Shown: positions 35,004-46,939, counted from the first letter of the stretch. The stretch: DNA of 64,000 nt from Dermacentor variabilis (GCF_050947875.1 NC_134572.1:133293105-133357104); one strand, 5' to 3'. The notes: generated by a model not told the origin, from the sequence alone. Made by a program: numbers and translations.

Positions 35004-35300
35004 CAACGGGCCACTTCAGGCTGGCTTTCGCCTAAATACTTATCAAGTCCTATACCATAAGAAATACGGCCGGCGAAATTTTAAGAATTTCCAAATGTGA
35101 GGTTAAAAAGAGAAAAGACTGATGTCAAAAGGTTTGTGAAATGGGCGTGCCTGGAGTTTAATCAGCTCAAGGCTATCAAAATTCAAAGGCAGTTTTATGC
35201 AGTGTTTCGGAGACAGTTCGGTGGATTGGTTGGTTGAACGCTAAAAACGGGTATGTATTCAAAGGGTGTGAATTACTTTTCTCGCGATAGAGAGATACTC

Positions 35301-35347
<47 letters not shown>
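35301..35347. repeat. (AG)n microsatellite
   Basis: About 23 AG units with one AAAG interruption. Confidence 0.95.
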
Positions 35348-35349
<2 letters not shown>

Positions 35350-36114
35350 CTATTTAATGAGAACTGCAAAAGTTTGCTTGGTGGCGCCTCTATAGCTTGT
35401 CATTCCAAGTGAATGCGATGGTAAACACAATCGTACACACAGACACAGGACGCCGAAAAAAAGCATTCGCGTAATCTTACGTTCTCACTTCAATATCCAT
35501 CGGTTTCATTTTCAAGAATAAACAGGATTCATCTTGTTTTCAGACATTACAAACTCGTGCCTTCAGTGCATTTATTGCAGACGCACGAACAGTTGTTCAA
35601 CGATTTGTATTGTAACGTTGTAGTGACGGTTAAGAATACAGTAGCAAAACTCTGAATCACTAAACTAAATTTTCATTGGGCGAACCTGTGCCCACAATAG
35701 CAAGTGACACTCGAAGCACAACAGTAGCGGCGAGCACAGTCGGCGATGGTCGAAGCCTGAGCTGCAGGTCAGGCTCGTCGGCTTTTTTACATGATTCGTG
35801 TAACGTTCGAGCGTAATCGCCGGTACCCCTATATCAAGAACTGCGCAATCCGCGTCGCGCATACAGTCAGATTCCACAAGGTTCGGGGACCACAGGCAAC
35901 GTATGGAACCAGCGACAACATACCTGGAAATTCATATACAGGAAGGGGCCTCTTGTGCTGGGAAATAACGTTTGACATTTGTTAGCCGGTGAAAACCGGT
36001 AACCGGAAAAAGATAAACAAGTACACGGGTCAGTATTACAGCCACCTCGTGCTTGGAAAAGTTATGCCGCCAACCATGGCAGTCTACTTCTAGATTCCTT
36101 TCAATTGTTATCAT

Positions 36115-36145
<31 letters not shown>

Positions 36146-36225
36146 CTTAGTTTGTGTGCACTGCGGCGCAAAATCCTATCGTGCCGAACTACAATTACCC
36201 CTCTTTTGCGCTAGCTGATTACAAT
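35350..36225. other. No gene recognised; (ATC)n(AGC)n at 36110-36146
   Basis: Only short frames. The compound trinucleotide microsatellite lies just downstream of the RTE 3' end (minus strand) and might once have been its tail. Confidence 0.5.
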
Positions 36226-36229
36226 ATGC

Positions 36230-37545
36230 ACCTGCAAATTTCTTAATTTCGTTACCCCACCCAAGTTGCTGCCGTCCTCGACTGCGCTACCCCTGGCACC
36301 CGTTCTTTAAATCTAATGGTCCACCGGTTATATACCCTACGCATTAAATGGCCTTCCCAGCTCCATTTTTTTTTTTTGTCTAAATGTCAACTAGAATATC
36401 GGCTATCCCCGTTTCCCCTTTGATCCACAGCGCTCTCGTCCTGTCTCTTAGAGTAACGCCTAACATTTTTCGTTCAGTCGCTCTTTGCGTGGTCCTGAAC
36501 TTGTTCGCGAGCTTCTCTGCTAACCTCCAAGTTTCTGCCCATATGTTAGCACCAGCAGAACGCGATGATTGTACATTTTTCGTTTCAACGATGGTGCTAA
36601 GCATGCAGTCAGGATTTGTTAATGCCTACCGTACGTGCTGCAACCCATTTTTATTATTCTGTAAATTTCCTTCTCATGGTCAGGGTTACCTGTGAATAAT
36701 TGACGTAGTTAAACGTTAATGGGCCTATAATTCTTCAATTCTTCAACGTCTCGTTTCTTATGGATTAGTACATTTTTTTTCAGTTCTCTGGTACACTTCA
36801 AGTCGTGAGGCATTGAGCATAAATAACCAGAAGTTTTTCAAGCATGTCATCCTCTCCGTATTTGATTAAATCGACTGTTATTCCTTTTTCTCTTATCGCT
36901 TTTCTCCTGCCCATGCCTTGAAAAGCACTTCTAACTTCGTCGCGAGCTATACTCCTTGCCTCTGTATCCATGTCATCCCCTCCGTATTTGATTAAATCGA
37001 CTGTTATTCATTTTTCTCTTACCGCTTTTCTCCTGCATATGCCTTCAAAAGCACTTCTAACTTCGCCGCGAGCTATACTCCTTGCCTCTGTATCCTCTTC
37101 ATCACTACTTTCCAGTAAATTTGCGTGGCTGCTTTGGGTATTGCACAGCTCAGTATAGAAGTCTTCTACTGCCTTTATTATATATAATCGAAAATCATTT
37201 ATGAATTTACCCTGCTTAACTTTAACTGCGCACACCTTGCGCTGCCTTATGCCAAGTTTTGAACTCACTGATTTCATGATGCGCACATTTTCACGACTTC
37301 CTCAGTCTAGCCTACGTTATAATTGCGATTATCACTCACTTTCATCTTGATCATCAGCTTTGATAGTTCAGCGAATACCATCTGATCTCTTGAATGGGAC
37401 ACTTTCATTCTTTGTCGTTTCTTTCTTAGGTCAATTATTACTTGGGAGAGCATGACTACTTGCTGGGAACGACGACGAAGTGTCTTTTGATAGAGCGCTG
37501 TTCTTTCTAGCTCCGGTTTATTTCTGTGAAAACCTAAGTTCATCA
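36230..37545 (-). pseudogene. RTE-clade LINE, 3' half (left of the nested I element)
   Basis: Reading the minus strand from 37543: a linker region (HRNKPELERTALYQKTLRRR), then FINDFRLYIIKAVEDFYTEL, SDEEDTEARSIARGEVRSAF and a start of RT motif 1 near 36750 (LKNYRPI-like, damaged). After a gap where the RT core should be comes the C-terminal region with GANIWAETWRLAEKLANKF, RTTQRATERKMLGVTLRDRT and ALWIKGETGIADILVDI (36384-36604), then homology to about 36245. A 126-bp tandem duplication lies at 36843-37094. The catalytic RT core is deleted, so this copy is dead. The 5' half is at 42835-44610. Confidence 0.8.
36843..37094. repeat. 126-bp in-frame tandem duplication within the RTE copy
   Basis: CATGTCATCCTCTCCGTATT (36843) recurs at 36969 as CATGTCATCCCCTCCGTATT, and the similarity continues for the whole 126 bp with a handful of differences. 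126 is a multiple of three. Confidence 0.9.
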
Positions 37546-37573
37546 GCTGGTCCTCGCTTCCTGCTTGGTCGTG

Positions 37574-38701
37574 ATGGAAGTGAACGACCCCGCACGTCTG
37601 CCGGTGACGGCGGCGTCAGCGGCGTCCGCCTCCAGGAAGGGGATCGGTCAGCAGAGCGACAGCGACAGCGAGGACACCCATGTTTATTCCCTCAGCAGTA
37701 AGGCCACTTCCGATGACGACTTCCAGCTTGTGTAGAGCCGCATAGCGAAGGGAAGGAATACCAGGACGTCCTCATCATCAAGCACGCAAACAGTAAGACT
37801 CACGCAGAGGCCGGACGCCAATACCATCATATTTGTGCCCCTGCTTCCCACCGTCAACATGAACCTACTTATAAGGCAATCTGTGTCCATGTCACTGGAA
37901 GCCCTGGTGCCAAATGAAATATCGGACATTCGTGTGAACACCCGAAAAAATCTACTGGCGGTTGATGTCCAGCATGCAGCTGCTTTGACCACTCTACGCA
38001 GCGTAACGGACCTCGACGGCATTCAGGTGCGCTTTTACATTCCTCTGGGATCTGACGTAGTCACCGGCGTTATCTACGACGTAGACGTCGCCATCCTTAA
38101 TAACGACTTGCCGATTCTCATCAAGCCACCCAATGATGAGGTCATTGTTGATGTTAAGCGGCTAGGCAGTTCACGCTGCGTGAAGATAGCATTCAAGGGT
38201 AAATATATACCCTCGCATGTTAAAGTGGGACATTTCAGTCATGCAGTGCGGCCTTTCATTGCGAAACCTCTTCAGTGCCGCAAATTCATGAAACTGGGAC
38301 ACGTGAGCAGCGTCTGCGAAAATCAGGCAGCATGCCCCCGCTGCGGCGAGCCCCACGCTGCAGATAAATATGGCGCGACTGTAATGAAGTGTTCCAACTG
38401 CGGAGGGTCACATGAAGCTTCATCGAAGAAATGCCCACATATTAAAGAAATGGCCATCATGAAAGAGATGGTGAGAGATCACTCATGTCATCGCGAAGCC
38501 GCCGATAAAATCAGGAAGCAACGTTCACGTCACCGGCGCTCCTCAGGGAAGGCTATTGCCTCTGCGCCGCTCATGCCACTTCCTACAACACCACCTCCTC
38601 CTCTACCGGCCAGGCCAGACACTCTGTATTGGACCACGAAGCGCAAGTTCACTGAGAAGACCACATCTGCCGAATCTTGGCCGGCTCTACCGAAACGATA
38701 G
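37574..38701 (+). pseudogene. I-clade ORF1 (gag-like, CCHC zinc knuckles)
   Basis: The frame starts at ATG 37574 and is open to a TAG at 38699-38701 except for one in-frame TAG at 37733-37735 (codon 54); the part after that stop is 322 codons. It has an Asp/Ser-rich N-terminus, a conserved middle domain (NMNLLIRQSVSMSLEALVPN, YIPLGSDVVTGVIYDVD), and then three Cys/His knuckle regions between 38270 and 38440 (C-(x)9-H-(x)4-C, C-P-R-C-G-(x)2-H, C-S-N-C-G-G-S-H-(x)6-C). A basic tract and a Pro-rich tail (PLPTTPPPPLPARP) follow. In this family ORF1 binds the element RNA in ribonucleoprotein particles. One nonsense codon is the only visible lesion. Confidence 0.85.
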
Positions 38702-38919
38702 CATTCACCAGCAGAATCACAGCAAACTTTTGTTGGACAAGCCCCGACGTCTACTGTCGGGGATTTGTGCGACCAAGACAGGCAGGTGACTGGTATGCTG
38801 CAATCGCTAATTAATACAATGAGCATTACACTGAACAAGCTGCAAACACCAGCAGCTCGAAGTGCTCTGCAAATACTGGAGGCACTAAATCCAGTGCTTG
38901 CTAGCATCGTTTGAGTATC

Positions 38920-41900
38920 ATGGCTCGACCAATAGCCCCTTCCGCACTGAAGCTAAAAGTGCGTCGGTCTTTCAGTGGAATGCCAGGGGTCTAAGGACCC
39001 GTATAGCAGACTCTCGTCAATTCATTTTTACAAATCGCTTCCCCATACTGGTCCAAATGAACCAAATACATCAATTTCACTCAGACTGTCCGGTTACGAA
39101 TCTTTCGTCTCGTCCACATGCGGTGCGAGCACGAAAGTAATCATCTACATCCGCACGGACTTAACATATGTCGCTAACGCAGTAGAGCCTCATGACGACA
39201 ACCAATATGTCTGCCTGAATGTCCAAAAGAAGGATCTGTCATTTACACTAATTGAAGCCTACATATCCCCAGCGGGTCACTTTGGCGGCGAACGACTTAA
39301 GAAAATATTACTAATGAACAATGGCCCCTTGGTTATCACAGGTGACTTCAACGCGCATCACCAACTATGGGGAAACACTAAAATTGGCTACAAAGGCAGG
39401 AGTCTTGTTAAAACAGACGTTTGGGCGAGTTGGTAAGACATATTTGAAACAAAACAGCGTGGTATTCACGGTATTCCCTTCTTGTCCCCGTGAATACCGT
39501 GCTGTTTTGTTTCAAACAGGAGTCTTGCCTCCTTTGCTGCCGACCATGATTTGTGCTGTGTTAATGACGGCAGCCCTACATTTCTGCGAGGCACGACCCA
39601 TAGTAGCTGCTTGGACTTAACTTTGGTGTCACGGCGCTTCGCCTCGAGTGTCCAATGGTTTACGGACATAGAAACACATCGAAGCGACCATATTCCAGCA
39701 TACATAAAGATTAGAGGAGTTGAGCAACGCTCCTCTACTGTCTTGCGTAAAACTGATTGGTCAAAGTTTAAGAAGGATGGGGATGACGCATGGCGGGAAG
39801 GCCTTTCACACACTGTCGAAGATGCAATCGCAGAGGCATTGAAAACATTCATCTGCTCGCTTACAAGGTCAGCAAGTCGAACAGCCTTGGATATGGAACT
39901 GGAGAGGCTGCGTGGGGCATGCCGACAGGTGGAGAGGAGGTATCGGCGCATGAAGTCCGTCTTGGATCTGAGGGCTTCACGACGCATACAAAAGGAAGTC
40001 CATCGTCGTATGGATAAATTGGAAGACAAGCGATGGAAAACTTTTTGTCAATCGCTTGATCCCCGAAAATCGCTCTCGCACATATGGAGAACGGTTAGGA
40101 ATCCTCGCTCATCTCCGCATCAAAGGAAGCCATTTGCTGCTCTCGCCCTCTACCAACTCCACTCGGAATTTCAAGTGGCTGAACAGTTCTGTGCACGGGT
40201 TGCTGGGTCCGTGTCCATCATTACTGACGCAGTACTGAATGAGATCCCTGAGGCACATGTACCAGAAATTAACGTGCTATTTTCACTCAAAGGGCTCGAT
40301 GCTGCGTTAGAGACATGCAGGCGTTCTTCGTCACCAGGACCTGATGGCATCACGTATGCGGACCTATGCCACCTTGGCCATGACGCACGTGATGAGCTGC
40401 TCAACTGCTACAATCAGTCTTGGCAGAATGGCGCCGTTCCTAAACAATGGAAATAGAGCCGCTTGATCCACATTCTAAAGCCTGGAAAGTCTCCGCTTGA
40501 GCTCTCATCATATCGTCCGATTGCGCTTTCGAGCTGTGTCGAAAAAGTCATGGAAAGAATGATTCTTACCCGCTTGGAATGGTACCTAGAACGATTCAAC
40601 ATCTATCCGGACACCATGGCGGGATTTCGTCGAGGTCGCTCGTCCATCGACAACGTCATTGACATCGTAACCTGCGTCCAAAATAAAGAAAAGCCTCAAG
40701 CGCCTTTCAGTGGCACTTTTTCTAGATATAAAATGAGCATACGACAGCGTCGCCCATGAGGCCATACTGAACTCACTTGAGGCTATTGGAGTTGGTGGCC
40801 GGATGTATCAATTGATTTGGGACTATTTGACTGAGAGGCGTTTTCTTTTTTCTTACAGACCGAAGATGGCCCAACTTCAGGCCATTACATCTGCCGTGGT
40901 GTGCCGCAGGGAGGAGTGTTGAGCCCTATTTTGTTCAACCTCGTCCTGGTAGGACTATCGGAGTACTTACCGCAGACAGTTCATGTCTCAATATACGCCG
41001 ACGACATTTGCATCTGGGCCTCTGCCGTGACTCGCCCTCAGGTACGAGCAAGGCTTCAGCGGGCGACAACCATGATGGCGTCTTATATCCGAGAACAAGA
41101 CCTCAGTGTGTCTACTGAAAAGTGAGCATTGGTTGGTTTCACGCGCAAACAAATCTCATTGTATCCTGTTTCAATCAATGGTCAAGCTGTAACCTATGTT
41201 AATACACATTGCTTTCCGGGCGCCATCTTTGACCGCAACCTCTCGTGGAGCGGTCAACCAAAGAAGTTAGTTGCCATTGCTCAGGTCTTCAAATTTCTCT
41301 GCGGGAAAAACTGGGGTGCACCATTCCATTCTATGATGCCGCTGTACAGGGTATTGTTTCTCGGACTACTACGTTGCAGTCTACCAGTGTTGTCAAATGT
41401 ATGCAAGACGAACTTTCGCGCTTTGGAGAGAATACAAGGTCAAGCCCTACGCACCTGTTTAGGCCTGCCTCGGTGCACCTCAACAGCAGCAACAGCTGCC
41501 ATCGCGGGAGACCATATAATCTAGACACATATAGCTGTCAAATTTCTCAGAGCGCACATTCGCCATCTGTCAAGGATCCCCGACCTTCATTTGGCCTCCC
41601 TACCAGCCCAGAGACTTCAAGCGACCTTTTCAAGAGTGATTAGCGCTCATCAAGAGTATATCCGACGTCTTTTACACCGGCAGCGATGCTTTCATCTCCC
41701 CCGTGGTGCCTGTGACAGCCTCAAGTGAATTTTGCTATTCCAGGAATTACAAAAAGTCCAATCATCCATCGCCGGCTCTGAAGCAACTTACGCTCCTTTT
41801 ACTGCACCAGGCGTATCATGACCACAGTCATATATATACCGATCGTTCAACCTTACCTACCAGCTCAAATGCCGCATTCGTCATTCCAGCTAGGCAGGTT

Positions 41901-42680
41901 ACAGTTAGATTCAAATTGTCACACATGACTACATCTACGTTGGCAGAACTTGCAGCTCTCCATGCCGCTATGACGTACATCACCGAAGAGTCAACAGAGA
42001 AGTGGGTCGTATTTTGTGATTCTAAGGCAGCTCTTCAGAGTATCAAGTCTGCATTACATCACAGAACTTACGAGCAAATGGTATCTGACATCAGGGAACT
42101 GCACCACCATGCTCTGTAAAGAGGGCACCACATTATATTTCAATGGATTCCTGCTCACTGTGGCATCGTCGGCAACAACCTAGCTGACAAAGCTGCCCGG
42201 TCTGCCCACGTAGATACCCAGACGCGTCCAAAACCTTTGGCGAGGTCGGACGCTGCCAGGGAACTTCGCCTACTTGCATGCAACAAGTCACAAGATCTCT
42301 GGAGTTCAAGTGCCTTCAATTGCCGATTACATAAACTGGACCCCACGCTACGGCTACAACTGCATCTAGTCTTTCCCGCGGCGAAACAACCTTGCTGTGC
42401 CGCTTGTGGCTGGGAGTAGCGTTCACGAACGCGTACTCCTATCGTTTGGGAATGGCCGAGAGCTCGATGTTCGACTCCTGTGGGTGCGAGGAAACCATCG
42501 AGTTTCTATTGTGTACGTGCCCTCGCTACGATGTCCAACGCCTCTCTCTGCGGGCAACTTTACACCGACTGGACTTGAGACCGTTCACCGAGTCAAAAAT
42601 ACTCCGACCGTGGCCACACCCGTCACTGGCTCGAAAAGCGATTCGTGCACTAGTGCAACACTTGAAGTGCGTTTATAGTG
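38920..42680 (+). pseudogene. I-clade ORF2 polyprotein (endonuclease-RT-RNase H)
   Basis: The probable start is ATG 38920. The AP-endonuclease part has SVFQWNARGLRTR (38962), LSGYESFVSS, FTLIEAYISPAGHFGG, LVITGDFNAHHQLWG (39331-39375), SSCLDLTLVSRR and a SDHIPAYI motif. The RT part has SSSPGPDGITYADL, LIHILKPGKSPLELSSYRPIA, FRRGRSSIDNV, GVPQGGVLSPILFN and the catalytic YADDICIW (Tyr-Ala-Asp-Asp at 40994-41005). RNase H has YTDRS, TLAELAALHAAM, VFCDSKAALQSI and NNLADKAAR. The end has the C-terminal C-x2-C zinc motif near 42470. Damage: frameshifts near 38962, 39050, 40870 and 42395, a 120-bp insertion at 39397, in-frame stops at 40454 (TAG), near 40733 (TGA) and 41123 (TGA), and others. All catalytic motifs are still readable. 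Confidence 0.88.
39397..39527. mobile_element. 120-bp palindromic insertion with 11-bp direct repeats
   Basis: CAGGAGTCTTG occurs at 39397-39407 and 39517-39527. Removing one copy plus the intervening sequence restores GRSLASFAADHDLCCVNDG of the endonuclease. Inside, TTTGAAACAAAACAGC (from 39451) pairs with GCTGTTTTGTTTCAAA (to 39516), and GGTATTCACGG pairs with CCGTGAATACC. The stem is about 26 bp with two mismatches around a loop of about 13 nt. The insert keeps the reading phase but adds a stop. Confidence 0.8.
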
Positions 42681-42834
42681 TCCCTCCTACAGGCACTCAG
42701 TGCTTGCTCTCTCCCTTTTCCTTCTTTCTATTCCCCTTTCCCCACCCCCAGTGTAGGGTAGCAAACCAGATGTTCTTCTGGTTGACCTCCCTGCCTTTCG
42801 TATCCTTGTTCTCTCTCTCTTGACTACTAGCTGC

Positions 42835-44610
42835 ATTGGTGCCTTACTTCTCACTTCAGCTGCTCCTTTTAAAGTCAGTCTAATTGAGGTTTCATTAATT
42901 GCCTCTGTGTTATCCTTACCTTCCTGTCATAAAGCTACGTTTCCGTTTGCGAGTACCATCCCGAATCCATCTGCTTTTACCTTAACTGCGTCTATAGGTT
43001 CGCCTGTATTCTCATGAATAATTTTTACTTTTCTCTCTTGAAAAATGAGAACAATCCTAGTTTGCACTTACCTATCATCACTGACTTTTATCCTATCCAA
43101 TACTCCTACATCCTGCACTATGCTGGCGTTGTCAGAGTATGAAAGCCATTTAATTTCTTGTTTCCCTTTTACGGCTTCTTATGATATACACTCCCTGTTA
43201 CTGGGCTTCCAGGATGAGGCATTCATTATTCCGAGTCGATTCTTTTCAGCAAATTTAACCAACATCTCTTCTATAGTGAGCCGCCGTGTTTGCTCAGTGG
43301 CTATGGTGTTGGGCTGCATGAGCACGAGGTCGCGGGATCGAATCCCGGCCACGGTGGCCGCATTTCGATGGGGGCGAAATGCGAATGCACCCGAGTGCTT
43401 AGATTTAGGTGCACGCTGAAGAACCCCAGGTGGTCGAAATTTCCGGAGTCCTCCACTACGGCGTGCCTCATAATCAGAAAGTGATTTTGGCACGTAAAAC
43501 CCCATAATGTAATCTCTTCTCTAATGTTCCTAGAATCGATGCCGTAGTGGCCAATTGCTTGTTCTTCAGTCTGCATTTCCCCCCTTTTGCACAGAAGTCG
43601 CCTATGACTACAGTGTACTGAGTCTGCACCTTTTCCATTGCTGATTCGACATCTTCATAAAACTGTTCTGTTTTTTTCATTCCCATGACTGGTGGTTGGA
43701 GCGTAGGCTTGTACTACCTTTATTCTGTGTATCCTATTTAGCTTTACTATGACGACTGCTAGCCTCTTATTCATGCTGTAGCCTCTTATTCATGCTTATT
43801 CATCAGCGTTGCCCGCTATGTCCTTATTAATTGGAAATCCTACCCCGTCTGGAAGAACTCTGTAGCGGAGGACGTGACCGTTAGTCAGCACTGCAGAAGC
43901 CTCATCAGTTTTTCTAGTCTCACTAAGGTCAATAATATCCCAGACAATACCTGATAATTCCTCAAAGAATTCCTGATAATCCATGTGCCTTGTTAAGCTA
44001 GCCTCACTCAAGAGGGTTGGCATATTAAACACTGCGAGGTTAATTTTCCAGTGGTGGCCTGTACGGAGCCGACATGCTTAGCACTTTCTGCCACGTCGCA
44101 CTTCTGACCGCCGCCTTGGTCAAGTTCTCCGTAGCCGCTGGAGACTGTGGGTCATAGGTTAATTGCAAGAGTCTTGAGTTCACTTGTACTTCTTCCTTAA
44201 TACGAATAATTTCCAACAGGGGATATTCACAATCTATAGTCATCTAGCAACACTGACCGCGTCCGCCATCTTGCTGATGGCATTGTTCCAAGGCGGCTGT
44301 CTGTTGTGAAGCTCGACGATCTTTTCCGTGAGGCCATTCATAGCAGGACTCCAAACGCCACAATAATCGCCCTCATCGTCCAGAAAATGATGAACAGCGA
44401 ACTTCACCCAGCTGACACAAATCAACAAAGCCCCCACCAGCGGATTGTTGGACCATTGTATATCTGTCCGGACGGCATTAATCCAAGTCGTACTGCTCTG
44501 AAACCGAAACCTATGCCGAACCTGCACTGGCGGCTACGTGCGGTTCGAACCTCAGGTAAGTGCCCTGAAAAAGTGACCATTTGCTCTGGAATTTCCGCGC
44601 AAAAGCTCTG
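42835..44610 (-). pseudogene. RTE-clade LINE, 5' half (right of the nested I element)
   Basis: Minus strand from about 44600: LDDEGDYCGVWSPAMNGLTE and KIVELHNRQPPWNNAISKMA (a possible ORF1 or N-terminal coiled-coil region), then endonuclease. The endonuclease includes FFEELSGIVWDIIDLSETRK (44000-43910), TDEASAVLTNGHVLRYRVLP, FPINKDIAGNADE and EQFYEDVESAMEKVQTQYTV followed by VIGDFCAKGGK (the G-D-F-N-A-K motif with Asn to Cys). A SINE interrupts it at 43279-43511. Homology resumes at 43260-42840 (FAEKNRLGIMN, KIIHENTGEPIDAVKVKADG). It joins the 3' half at 36230-37545 across the I element. Confidence 0.8.
43279..43511 (+). mobile_element. Full-length family A SINE inside the RTE endonuclease
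   Basis: The plus-strand head is complete: GTTTGCTCAGTGGCTATGGT (A-box region), GTTGGGCTGC and CGCGGGATCGAATCCC (B box), then the whole body to GTGATTTTGGCACGTAAAAC and an AT-rich end. ATCTCTTCTATAGTG (43264-43278) and ATCTCTTCTCTAATG (43512-43526) are a 15-bp target duplication with two differences. Confidence 0.92.
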
Positions 44611-44614
44611 AGAG

Positions 44615-45560
44615 AACCTTTATTTGCCATCTAATGCCCCAGATCTGTTGCGTTCGCAAGAAAACGCATCGGATGTGAAAAAAATCGAACATCCGGTAAC
44701 AGTGTGTGTTTGTTGAATCCGATAAAGCTCCGTGAACACAACTAATGTGCGCAGTCGTCGGATCCGGTCTCGTTGGATTCTCGCTTGGAGGCGTGTGAAC
44801 TGAAATTGTGCCAACGAGTCAGGTAGCACGGGAATGTCCCGTGAAAATGGATGACAAACGTAATCCGCAAGTTGAGGGTCACTAGTTAATTTACTCGGTG
44901 CGCCTTTTTCCTGCCTCTCACCGCCGCGAGTATGCGAAGATTTCGCACGATTTGGCGTTGCGCGCGTTCTCTCTCATTCGCGTTCCGTGCACTGCTTAAT
45001 TCTCGGACTGCTTTTGTGCTTCGAGGGTCCGCAAGTTCAGGACTTCGTTGCATACAGACGGCGGCCGGCTTCAAGCGCAGCGCAGTAAAATGAGCAACCC
45101 TGCAAATTGAACGTTTAGGCGCCCTATAAAGCCCGGCTTCGATACCAGAGCCCAAAACGAAGAAACGCGGTAATTAAATGCCAAATGGAGGTACGAAAAC
45201 CGAACACACAAGCAATTCAACAGCGCGCTGCATGACGAAGCAGCGACTGCTTGAGGATAGCGCCTAAGCGGTGCGTTCTCTATTCTGTTATTGTGGTGCT
45301 GTGAAAATGTGTAGAGCTATGTTCACCGGCCTCATATACCCGCTCTGCTATCTTTCTGTCGTATGAAAAAAAAAAAAGAACTTTGATAGATTTTGCTTAG
45401 CTATATGAACTCTAACTATGCAGCTATCAAAGAAAAAAAGAAAAGTTGTCCTCTACCATTGGTATTGAGGTTCTCAGTGGCGAAGTGATGAACGTCCGGG
45501 TGACAGTCCAGGCTTGGGACCCCCCGTGCGCGGTTTATTACGACGATCGACACTCTCCGT
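44615..45560. other. No gene recognised
   Basis: The minus-strand frames 44620-44829 and 44886-45155 are open for 69 and 89 codons. The second ends in an Arg-rich segment (SSARNANERERAQRQIVRN) like the repeat ORF at 34.5 kb. A-runs occur at 45366-45378. Confidence 0.4.
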
Positions 45561-46490
45561 AAATTACACATTCGCGTAATGGTGTCGCTCCCTCACCGTC
45601 TCGTCTCGGTTCGTCTCCTCTCCTCCTGGGCGCCCGCCTTTATCTTCGGCCACCGATCGCGCCCTTCCGTCCGTGAACTCTTGTTACACTCCTGTGCGTG
45701 CGAGCTCTTCTCGCCCCAGCAGTGCCCGTAGGGTTGACGACGACTAAGGGGTCCAAAGCATATACCGCTAACCCGTTTTGTGTTGAGACCCGGCGGCGGT
45801 GACGGCCCTTTGGCGTGCGCGACGCGAGCGGAGCCCAAAAGGTCTCGGGCTCTGCTTCTTGGGAGAAGTTTTCCGCGGCCTTCTTCTAATGATGATGAAT
45901 GTACTTTGGATGCAGAAAGGTGGCCGTCTAGGCGAGCGCTTCTGCAGCCACCGGGCGCTGAGTAGAAGATCTCCCCGGGGCGGCTAGCTTTGGCCGGGTC
46001 ACAGCCCCGGGCGCTGGGACCCCGCGGCGGTGACGTTGGTTTGGGGTGGTGCGCGCCCGGGGCTTTTGTATCGCCCGCCGAGATTTTTCGGCGGACGTCC
46101 GACCCTTTTCTGAAGGCAATCCTTCTTCCCGTGGCGCGCGCGCAAGATTAATCGTTTTCGGCCGAGATGTGTCGGCTCGTCGCTGCGTTATACTCGGATG
46201 GCTCCCCCCCCACCACCGCCGGCCGCGTCCCACCAACCCACCCACACACTCGCGCGCGTGCGCGCACGAACGCCGTCTCAAGGAAGAAGACGCGTCACCA
46301 GGCAGGAGCAAGCGCAAGCAGCGCGGGCGAGCAGCGCCGCTGAATGTACGCGACACCGGCCGGCGCCGCTCCTGCTGATGCGATCCCAGTATACGCGTTT
46401 TCCCTCTCTCTCTCTCTTTGTGTGAGGGGTTTATGCAAGCGGCGTCCCTTGGTACCGATGCGGAGCACGAATTCGCCATCGCCCGTAGGC
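45560..46490. other. GC-rich, CpG-rich island with an internal direct repeat
   Basis: Strongly GC-rich. GAGACCCGGCGGCGGTGACG (45785) and GGGACCCCGCGGCGGTGACG (46017) are similar and about 230 bp apart. Frames on both strands (up to 183 codons at 45928-46479, minus) are Arg/Pro/Ala rich, as expected from composition. It could be a promoter/first-exon island or a GC-rich spacer. I found no conserved rRNA core sequence. Confidence 0.45.
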
Positions 46491-46775
46491 GCGTTTATTC
46501 GCGTCGCCAGCTTACATTAAAGTTGTATTTGAGGCCATTCCGTATATTTCTCTACTATTTCACGTGCCCTTAAAGTACATTTTCGGTTATTGTTTAGCTT
46601 GCTCTTATTGTCGGTACATTACTATAGAGGCAATAACTAAAGTTCACTGTTTGAGTGTGCAATACCACAACTTTTATAGCCAAGCTATTATGGCCGATTA
46701 CGTAAGGTGGAAAATGTACGTCCGTTTATTGTGATAGTAGAGCTGAAGCGCAGTGAACGTTGCAGAAGTTGCAGT

Positions 46776-46796
46776 GGGGGGGGGGGGGGGGGGGGG
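46776..46796 (+). repeat. G21 homopolymer
   Basis: Twenty-one G in a row, just beside an I-type retro tail. The length may be unreliable in assembly. Confidence 0.9.
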
Positions 46797-46825
46797 AATT
46801 AGAGGAGGAAAATAATGGGAAAGAC

Positions 46826-46880
46826 ACAGAGGTTAGCCAGTATATATAAATACCGGCTGGCTACCCTGTGCTGGGGAAAG
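46826..46880 (-). mobile_element. Isolated I-type 3' tail
   Basis: On the minus strand: CAGGGTAGCCAGCCGG, an AT-rich loop (TATTTATATATA) and ACTGGCTAACCTCTGTG, matching the conserved tail. No coding part. A palindrome, GTTAAGTACTCC/GGAGTACTTAAC, follows at 46910-46935. Confidence 0.7.
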
Positions 46881-46939
46881 GGAGCTGTTGGGAACTGTGT
46901 TGGGAAACTGTTAAGTACTCCGTGGAGTACTTAACTGTT

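Larger units (their letters stand above)
37545..42825 (+). mobile_element. Nearly full-length I-clade LINE nested in the RTE element
   Basis: This spans a short 5' leader, a gag-like ORF1, ORF2 with endonuclease, reverse transcriptase, RNase H and a C-terminal zinc motif, and a 3' UTR with the conserved tail GGGTAGCAAACCAGA (42756) / TCTGGTTGACCTCCCTGCC. The total of about 5.3 kb is full length for the clade. On both sides the minus-strand RTE sequence continues (37543 downward, 42835 upward), so the I element was inserted there. I see no unambiguous target duplication. Confidence 0.85.

Noticed and set aside
39397..39527. Intron in the I-clade ORF2
   Set aside because: The insert has flanking 11-bp direct repeats and a hairpin but no plausible GT-AG borders matching the restored frame.
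45780..46150. Ribosomal RNA spacer
   Set aside because: GC-rich with direct repeats, but no 18S, 5.8S or 28S core sequence is visible nearby.
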